Source of the DNA: Puniceicoccales bacterium
GTDB lineage: Bacteria; Verrucomicrobiota; Verrucomicrobiia; Opitutales; JAIRLG01
NCBI GenBank assembly: GCA_031278595.1
Contig: JAITKE010000014.1
Location: 1-17,604, forward strand
Direction: 5' to 3'
Length of the DNA stretch: 17,604 bases
The notes under the pieces are model-generated. The model was not told the origin of the DNA and did not search any database. It saw only the letters and a list, made by a program, of their open reading frames with translations. Below are positions 13,150 to 17,604 of this stretch, piece by piece. A program made the translations under genes and the position numbers. Every line of letters begins with the position of its first letter. Position 1 is the stretch's first letter.

Positions 13150-13191
13150 TCTGCGAAACTACAATAGCCCTCTGCGAAACTGCGGCGACGT
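13150..13191. repeat. Short 21-bp tandem duplication
   Basis: TCTGCGAAACT occurs at 13150-13160 and again at 13171-13181, exactly 21 bp apart. It lies upstream of the Inc-like gene, between it and the nusB promoter, and could be a duplicated operator or another decayed local duplication. Confidence 0.45.
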
Positions 13192-13270
13192 CTCATAAGG
13201 ATTGACCCGGGCGATTTTTTTTAAAGAATGGGAAGAGCAAATTGAGGGTTTAGTTATATGGGCGCAGGTC

Positions 13271-14314
13271 ATGGATGATTTTGATGTAAGACATACAGCC
13301 GCTCTGGCGATGGCGATCGGTGCCAATGCAAACGTCCATGAGGCCATTCGGCTTTTCCATTCCTCGATTGGCTCCCAGACCCTTGCCCAATCGATGGCGT
13401 CGGGTGCCGATGAGGATCTTCGCCGCACGCTTCTGGAACAGATCGATGCCAAAGCTCAATCGATTAAACAGTCGATCGAGGCCATTCCAGAAGAGGCCTC
13501 CGAAAGAGGTGTTGCCATTTTAGCTGCCTTGCGCAAGGCGGAAACACCCGTCATGAGCCTCATGGACGAGCTGCGGAACGCGCCCGGTTCGCAAGATCCT
13601 GTAGCCTATTTGCAGAAACAAAAACTGGGCAAAGATTTCTTAAAAACCCTGGGCTTGCGCGAGGGTATGTCCAAGACCGAATGTCAGGAAGTTCTGAGCC
13701 AGCACCTCGAGTCCGTCCTGAAGGAAGTAGGGATTGACTCAGGAATTCGCAGTCTCTGCAAGCTGGCCGTACACGGAAGCAACCACTACCGCGACCTCTC
13801 TTCGAGGCTCAAGATCGTCTCCACCGTTGCCGATGGTATAGCGAACTTGGGGGCGACCCTGATCCAAAAAACCGCCGGCCTTCTGGGAAAAGAGATCACT
13901 CCGGATAAAACCACCAAGACCCTTTTGGGTGCCGCTGCCCTGCTGATCGTCGTGGGCTGCTCCTGCTGCCCTCCTCTGGCCATAGCCGTCGGAGTTTTGG
14001 CAGGCCTATGTCTCCTGGCCAAGGCCGTCAGCTTTCTGGCCGAAAAAATCAACGAGAATCTCGCCCAAAGTATCCTGAAGGGTCAGGACCCTCCCTGGAA
14101 CCAGTTTTGTTCCGACGTGTTCCAGAAGGCCGACGAAAGGCTGGCCGATGTGGTGGAGGTGGCCGGTCAGGCAGCCACTCCTCTCATACCCGGCCACCTC
14201 GGGGATGCCCTACGAAGAGGCGCAGCCGGCGAAGCGCCTCCTCCCTCAGCTCCCCCCACCGAAGATGAACTACCAGCTGATATTCCAGAGCCCAGCGCTT
14301 CCACCTCTTCCTAA
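13271..14314 (+). CDS. Inc-like membrane-hairpin protein, candidate type III effector
   Basis: A 347-residue protein of no family I recognise. Residues 1-215 are helical and charged with no signal peptide. Residues about 218-258 are strongly hydrophobic and double-lobed: LLGAAALLIVVG, a CSCCPP turn, then IAVGVLAGLCLLAKAVSFLA. A paired hydrophobic hairpin in an otherwise soluble protein is the hallmark of chlamydial Inc proteins and some other type III effectors placed in host membranes. The last 40 residues are Pro/Ala/Ser-rich (PPPSAPPTEDELPADIPEPS). The effector role is inferred from this shape plus the CesT chaperone 3 kb away. The start is uncertain: an in-frame TTG at 13202 right after a stop would add 23 residues, and neither start has a well-spaced ribosome binding site. 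The tail sequence is repeated beyond the stop codon, and CL7 lies just downstream. Confidence 0.72.
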   Translation: MDDFDVRHTAALAMAIGANANVHEAIRLFHSSIGSQTLAQSMASGADEDLRRTLLEQIDAKAQSIKQSIEAIPEEASERGVAILAALRKAETPVMSLMDELRNAPGSQDPVAYLQKQKLGKDFLKTLGLREGMSKTECQEVLSQHLESVLKEVGIDSGIRSLCKLAVHGSNHYRDLSSRLKIVSTVADGIANLGATLIQKTAGLLGKEITPDKTTKTLLGAAALLIVVGCSCCPPLAIAVGVLAGLCLLAKAVSFLAEKINENLAQSILKGQDPPWNQFCSDVFQKADERLADVVEVAGQAATPLIPGHLGDALRRGAAGEAPPPSAPPTEDELPADIPEPSASTSS

Positions 14315-14470
14315 AACAAATCATCAGCTGACACTCCAGCGCCCGTCGCTCCCTCTCCAGAGGGTGCATTGCCGACTGGCACTCCGGTGCCCAGCACTTC
14401 TTAACTCTCAGCTCCCCCTTTTTCCGAAGGTAAATTGCCAGCTAACCTTCGGTGCCCAGCGTCTCTTAAC
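14262..14470 (+). repeat. Tail repeat of the Inc-like gene continuing past its stop
   Basis: The Pro/Ser tail unit (ELPADIPEPSASTSS then stop at 14312-14314) is followed in the same frame by SSADTPAPVAPSPEG, then LPTGTPVPSTS and a second stop at 14402-14404, exactly 30 codons on. A third copy, [11 protein letters not shown], follows at about 14430-14465, where TTAAC recurs out of frame. The repeat therefore includes the stop codon. It ends at CL7. Confidence 0.65.
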
Positions 14471-14625
14471 TTTGCGCGCGACGGCCCTTTTTCAAAGAAA
14501 ATGGGACATTCCTTCGGAATGTCCTCGTCCGCTTGGCGGCGCGAAGCGCCGCCAAGCGGACGGGCCGTCGCGCGACAAAAAAACTTTCCCCTACGCCCAG
14601 AAAATTTTCCCCTACGTCCAATCCC
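14315..14625. other. Intergenic region between the Inc-like gene and tRNA-Ala
   Basis: Contains the noncoding copies of the tail repeat (to 14470), cloverleaf CL7 (14475-14574), and a short duplication AAACTTTCCCCTACG/AAATTTTCCCCTACG (about 14581-14615) between CL7 and the tRNA. Open frames running through it are artefacts of the repeat and of the tRNA gene. Confidence 0.6.
14475..14574 (-). repeat. Cloverleaf repeat element CL7
   Basis: Outer stem of 13 perfect pairs: CGCGC-GACGGCCC (14475-14487) with GGGCCGTC-GCGCG (14562-14574). First hairpin TTTTC-aaa-GAAAA with one outer T/T mismatch (14488-14502), second GACATTCC-ttc-GGAATGTC (14505-14523), third a 16-pair perfect hairpin 14527-14561 with loop gaa. 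Nearly identical to CL6 and in the same orientation; most differences fall in loops (gga/ttc and gga/gaa). Confidence 0.9.
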
Positions 14626-14701
<76 letters not shown>

Positions 14702-14761
14702 CAACGGAGCTTTTCACGCTGAACATCGCTGTGGGGAAGTCAAGGAAACTCCCCTTTGGGC

Positions 14762-17215
14762 CTAGGCCTGGGGCAGATTCCCCATGTCCCAATTTTCCCA
14801 AAGCCTGGAAGAGGCTACCTTTTCCCGAAAAAGTATTTGGGCCATCTTGCCCGAGCCTTTGGGGAAAAGGGAGGCATCATCCACGAGGAGGCAGTATTGC
14901 TTGGCCCGCGTCAGAGCTACGTAGAGCAGGCGCTCTTCGTTCTGGGTCTGCCGAAGCCCGATCTCTTCGGCGAATTCCGGGAGTTGCTGCCGGTCGAAAA
15001 TCACGTGCGAGCCCTCTTGGGAGGAAATCCATCTGGGGTAGCGAGGAGCAGGCTCGCGTTTACCGCGGTAAAGAAAGGGGATGATCACGACGGGCCATTC
15101 GAGGCCCTTGGCCTTGTGGAAGCTGAAGAACTGGAGCGCATCGGGAATAACGGCCACTGCCGTTTCGCTTTCGTCCAGCAGGGCCGCGAGCTCCGACCCC
15201 CACTCGTCGAGCGTGAGGGAACGGCAGCTGGCCTCACGGGCTCGTCCACGAAGGGCCTCGTAGTCCGGCCAAAAGCTCCTCCCGAAAATCGCCTCCAGCC
15301 GCTCGGCCACCCGATGGCGCTCCTGCAGATATTCCAGCGCCTGCACGGGACTACAGGCCAGAATTTCCGCAGAATTTTTCTGAAAATCCTCGCGGATCTG
15401 CCGAATTTCCCGATCCTCCTCCCGCAGGGCGAAGTGGCGGGCGATGCGGGCATCGGAAATGCCAAAAATCTCCCGGAGAATACCGCTCAGCTCAAAGTCA
15501 TTGCCCGGCTCCAGGGAAATTTTCAGGAGCGCGCCCATCCAGGCGTAGAACGGTCGGTCGCGGTAGGTCGTTTCCTGGGAGTGCAGCTGGCAAGCCGGTG
15601 TATCCGAAAGGCCCTGAAAGGCCTGGGCCAGCTCATTCAACCATTTCTTTCTCGGGCATAGGAATGCGATGTCCGACCAACGCTCGATCCCAAAATCCGC
15701 AGCCGAACGCCGCCGAAAGGCCTCGGCGATGCGGCGAGCCTCTTGATGAGCCGGTTCCTCCGGAATGCCATCGACGGAAGATTTTCCCGGAGCACTGTCG
15801 GCGGAAGGTTTTTCTGGGATGCTGTCGGAGGCGATGACCCAGCGATAGACATGACCTTGAGTGGCATCGGGCCTTGCTCGTAGGGGGACGAAGGCGGCCT
15901 GACCCTCGCGCCCGGTTAGAATTTTCGGGAACTGCGCGTTGACGAAATCCACCAGCGTTTGCGGGCAGCGCAGGGTCACCGAAAAGGTGAGCGCTTCAGC
16001 CCCATGCTCCTCGACCAGTTGCCGGTGCAGCTCCAGATAGGTCGAAAGGGCCGCGCGCTCGGCGTAGATGGACTGCTGCGGATCGCCCACCATGCAGAAA
16101 TAGCCCGCTGCCGGAAAGTTCCAGGGTCGTCGCCGGGCACTGGCCAGGGACAGGAGCCATTCGAATTGATGGAAATCCGTATCCTGTGCCTCATCCAGAA
16201 TCACGCGATGGTGGGGAATTTCTTGGGCCAGGCTTCCATCGCCCAGGCAGCGGTGGGCCAGGCGGATGAGATCTTCGTAGAAAAGCCGTCCCTCCCGAAT
16301 CCGGTATTGCAGGTATTGCTCCTGCACTTCGGCCAAAAGGGCCCGCAGGATGCGGTCCGACCAGCGCCAGTACTTTTTCATCTCCGGCAGGAGGAGGGCG
16401 AGAAAAGGCCCATGATTCGTCTCCAACTTCGGGAGGGAAGCCCCTTTCTCCCCATCGACCCAATCCTTCAGCTGCCGCTGCAGGCGCGTGACTTGGGCGG
16501 CTCCCTGGCCCCCGGCCCTGAACTGTAGGGCGGCCTCGAGGTTCAGAATCGGCGGGGGCGGGAGGGGCATTTCGTCCTTGGGCTCGGCCGAAGTTCTTCG
16601 CAGGAATAGGGAATTTTCCCGCAGAAGCGGGGCTTCCGGTACGAGGAATAGGACATCCCAAAGGGGGAAATCGGACTGGATTTTCTCCAAAAAATCCGGC
16701 GGGATGGTTTGGAAGAGAGCCGGTGTTTCGCCGAGAAAATGCCGCCAGAAGGATGGTTTTTCCGCTTCCCGCAGGATGCGGAAGGCGGGAGATAGGCCCA
16801 GCGCCAGGCCATAGGAGCGGAGAAATTGATGAGCCAGTCCGTGGATGGTGCCGAAGAAGACCGAGGACAGGGGTTCTGAGAAATCACTTTCCAAGCCCGA
16901 TGGAGATTCCCGAAGTATTTTCCAAACCCGCTGTTCCAGCTCCCCAGCCGCTTTTTCGGTATAGCTCACGACGAAGAGGGCATCGGCCTCATCCCGGGAG
17001 GGCAAAAAATCCTCTCCACCCAGGAAGGGCAAGGAGTCCTCCTTATCCCGGAGGGGCGAAGCCATTTCCGCGGCGCGGCGCCGGAGCCAGCTGACGACAC
17101 GGGAGGCAATGGCACTCGTCTTGCCCACGCCCGCCGGAGCGATGACCGAGAAGTTGCGGTCGAGCTCGTGGATGAAGCGCAAGCGCTCCGCCTCATCGGC
17201 CAGGATCGTCTTCAT
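14762..17215 (-). CDS. UvrD/AddA-like superfamily 1 helicase
   Basis: An 817-residue ATP-dependent DNA helicase, probably for recombination or repair. SF1 motifs in order: Walker A APAGVGKTSA (Lys32), Ia SYTEKAAGELEQR (about 85-97), GTIHGLAHQFLRSYG (123-137), II ILDEAQDTD (340-348), III MVGDPQQSIY (376-385), IV TLRCPQTLVDFVN (415-427), V HKAKGLEWPVVI (701-712) and VI ERLLYVALTRAKQ (762-774). The DEAQDTD form and the GLEWPVV wording are closer to AddA/RecB than to UvrD. The protein ends about 45 residues after motif VI, so it lacks the nuclease domain of AddA or RecB. A 9-residue repeat (three copies, about 465-491) lies after motif IV. Its ATG lies within the end of rsmE (23-nt overlap), suggesting coupled translation. 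Confidence 0.93.
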   Translation of the reverse strand: MKTILADEAERLRFIHELDRNFSVIAPAGVGKTSAIASRVVSWLRRRAAEMASPLRDKEDSLPFLGGEDFLPSRDEADALFVVSYTEKAAGELEQRVWKILRESPSGLESDFSEPLSSVFFGTIHGLAHQFLRSYGLALGLSPAFRILREAEKPSFWRHFLGETPALFQTIPPDFLEKIQSDFPLWDVLFLVPEAPLLRENSLFLRRTSAEPKDEMPLPPPPILNLEAALQFRAGGQGAAQVTRLQRQLKDWVDGEKGASLPKLETNHGPFLALLLPEMKKYWRWSDRILRALLAEVQEQYLQYRIREGRLFYEDLIRLAHRCLGDGSLAQEIPHHRVILDEAQDTDFHQFEWLLSLASARRRPWNFPAAGYFCMVGDPQQSIYAERAALSTYLELHRQLVEEHGAEALTFSVTLRCPQTLVDFVNAQFPKILTGREGQAAFVPLRARPDATQGHVYRWVIASDSIPEKPSADSAPGKSSVDGIPEEPAHQEARRIAEAFRRRSAADFGIERWSDIAFLCPRKKWLNELAQAFQGLSDTPACQLHSQETTYRDRPFYAWMGALLKISLEPGNDFELSGILREIFGISDARIARHFALREEDREIRQIREDFQKNSAEILACSPVQALEYLQERHRVAERLEAIFGRSFWPDYEALRGRAREASCRSLTLDEWGSELAALLDESETAVAVIPDALQFFSFHKAKGLEWPVVIIPFLYRGKREPAPRYPRWISSQEGSHVIFDRQQLPEFAEEIGLRQTQNEERLLYVALTRAKQYCLLVDDASLFPKGSGKMAQILFREKVASSRLWENWDMGNLPQA
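15753..15833 (-). repeat. In-frame 27-bp triplication inside the helicase gene
   Basis: Three adjacent 27-bp units (15753-15779, 15780-15806, 15807-15833) encode DSIPEKPSA, DSAPGKSSV and DGIPEEPAH. The unit is a multiple of three, so the frame is kept. It forms a Pro/Ser-rich insert between helicase motifs IV and V. Confidence 0.7.
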
Positions 17216-17604
17216 GGAACTGCAGCCACTGGTCGATGACGCTCAGGGCGTAGGCGCCGGCGGTTTCCGTCCTCAGCACTCGTCGGGAGAGGCGGACTGC
17301 GCGGACGTCCTTGGCTGCCAAGAGGCGGTATTCTTCCGGACTGAAATCCCCGGCCGGACCGATGAAGAGGACAAACGGGCCGATGGTTTTGCCCGAAGCC
17401 GCATTTTCCAGCACACTCCAGAGCCCTTCCGTTCCTGGCTCCAGGCTGGCGACGAGCAGAAGGTTTGGCTCCGCCGGTAAGGACGAGAGGTGGTGGGCCA
17501 GAGGTCGAGGGGCTAAAATCTCGGGCAGAAAGGGCTGGCCCGACTGCTTGCAGGCGGCGATGGCGATCGAGCGCCAGTGCTCCGATTTCCTCCCCTCCTG
17601 GCCC
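17193..17604 (-). CDS. rsmE: 16S rRNA (uracil1498-N3)-methyltransferase RsmE, C-terminal part
   Basis: The last 136 codons of a gene whose start lies beyond the right edge. RsmE is a SPOUT methyltransferase that methylates U1498 of 16S rRNA using S-adenosylmethionine. I extended the frame by hand from the window end. HWRSIAIAACKQSGQPFLPE matches the R-W-x-x-I-x-x-x-A-x-x-Q-x-x-R motif region, and LFIGPAGDFSPEE and SRRVLRTETAGAYAL form the trefoil knot that binds the cofactor (usual forms IGPEGGFS and LG-x-RILRTETA). GPAGD replaces the usual GPEGG. The helicase starts inside its final codons, so the two genes are one transcription unit. Confidence 0.92.
   Translation of the reverse strand, partial: GQEGRKSEHWRSIAIAACKQSGQPFLPEILAPRPLAHHLSSLPAEPNLLLVASLEPGTEGLWSVLENAASGKTIGPFVLFIGPAGDFSPEEYRLLAAKDVRAVRLSRRVLRTETAGAYALSVIDQWLQFHEDDPGR

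Noticed and set aside
791..14574. CRISPR array
   Set aside because: The repeats are kilobases apart, differ in sequence and fold into three-arm structures; there are no regular spacers and no cas genes.
791..14574. Cloverleaf elements as tRNA genes
   Set aside because: They have tRNA-like topology but 13-15 bp outer stems, 3-nt loops, no T-loop or anticodon-loop sequence and no CCA end.
11025..14574. Classical insertion sequence or MITE with target duplication
   Set aside because: I compared the flanks of CL5, CL6 and CL7 and saw no direct repeat at the borders and no transposase gene in the window. Mobility by another route remains open.

Overview
The window looks like a chromosomal segment of a GC-rich, Gram-negative bacterium of the PVC group. 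My best guess is a Verrucomicrobiota member, possibly host-associated. The grounds are the ribosomal cluster order bL25-pth-bS6-ssb-bL9, a heptose adenylyltransferase (LPS core), and a CesT-type type III secretion chaperone beside proteins that look like effectors (an ankyrin protein and a protein with a hydrophobic hairpin). The assignment rests on gene content only; no database search was possible.

Layout. 1-450 (-): start of murJ (lipid II flippase), cut by the window edge. 903-2531 (+): a dCMP deaminase and an LdhA-type D-lactate dehydrogenase. 2948-5454 (-): five-gene cluster rplY-pth-rpsF-ssb-rplI. 6145-9036 (+): a large exported-looking protein with about 13 ankyrin repeats. 9497-9907 (-): a glycine/arginine-rich RRM protein. 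10098-10865 (+): a CesT-family chaperone and a 93-residue Ser/Thr-rich partner behind a good promoter. 11219-11761 (-): rpmH-rnpA. 12030-13002 (-): nusB-rfaE2 behind a good promoter. 13271-14314 (+): an Inc-like protein with a membrane hairpin. 14626-14701 (-): tRNA-Ala(CGC). 14762-17604 (-): rsmE (partial) and a UvrD/AddA-like helicase overlapping by 23 nt.

The most unusual content is between the genes. Seven elements of 93-108 bp (791-898, 2682-2781, 5779-5871, 9178-9279, 11025-11124, 11905-12004, 14475-14574) share one architecture although their sequences fall into different families. Each has a 13-15 bp outer inverted repeat enclosing three hairpins packed side by side, nearly all with 3-nt loops: a four-way, tRNA-like cloverleaf. 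One outer hairpin is usually the longest, the middle one is 6-8 bp and the other outer one 5-6 bp, which gives each copy an orientation. Stems are kept while their sequence changes, including paired T:A to C:G changes between close copies. All seven are intergenic, including all four convergent gene boundaries; one ends five bases before a start codon. I see no transposase, target duplication or U-tract that explains them.

A second theme is local decayed tandem duplication. Adjacent degenerate repeats of 21-37 bp occur in several intergenic regions, a 27-bp in-frame triplication lies inside the helicase gene, and a Pro/Ser tail repeat of the Inc-like gene continues past its stop codon with a second in-frame stop. 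The host-interaction genes (ankyrin protein, chaperone and partner, Inc-like protein) lie singly between conserved housekeeping operons rather than in one island.
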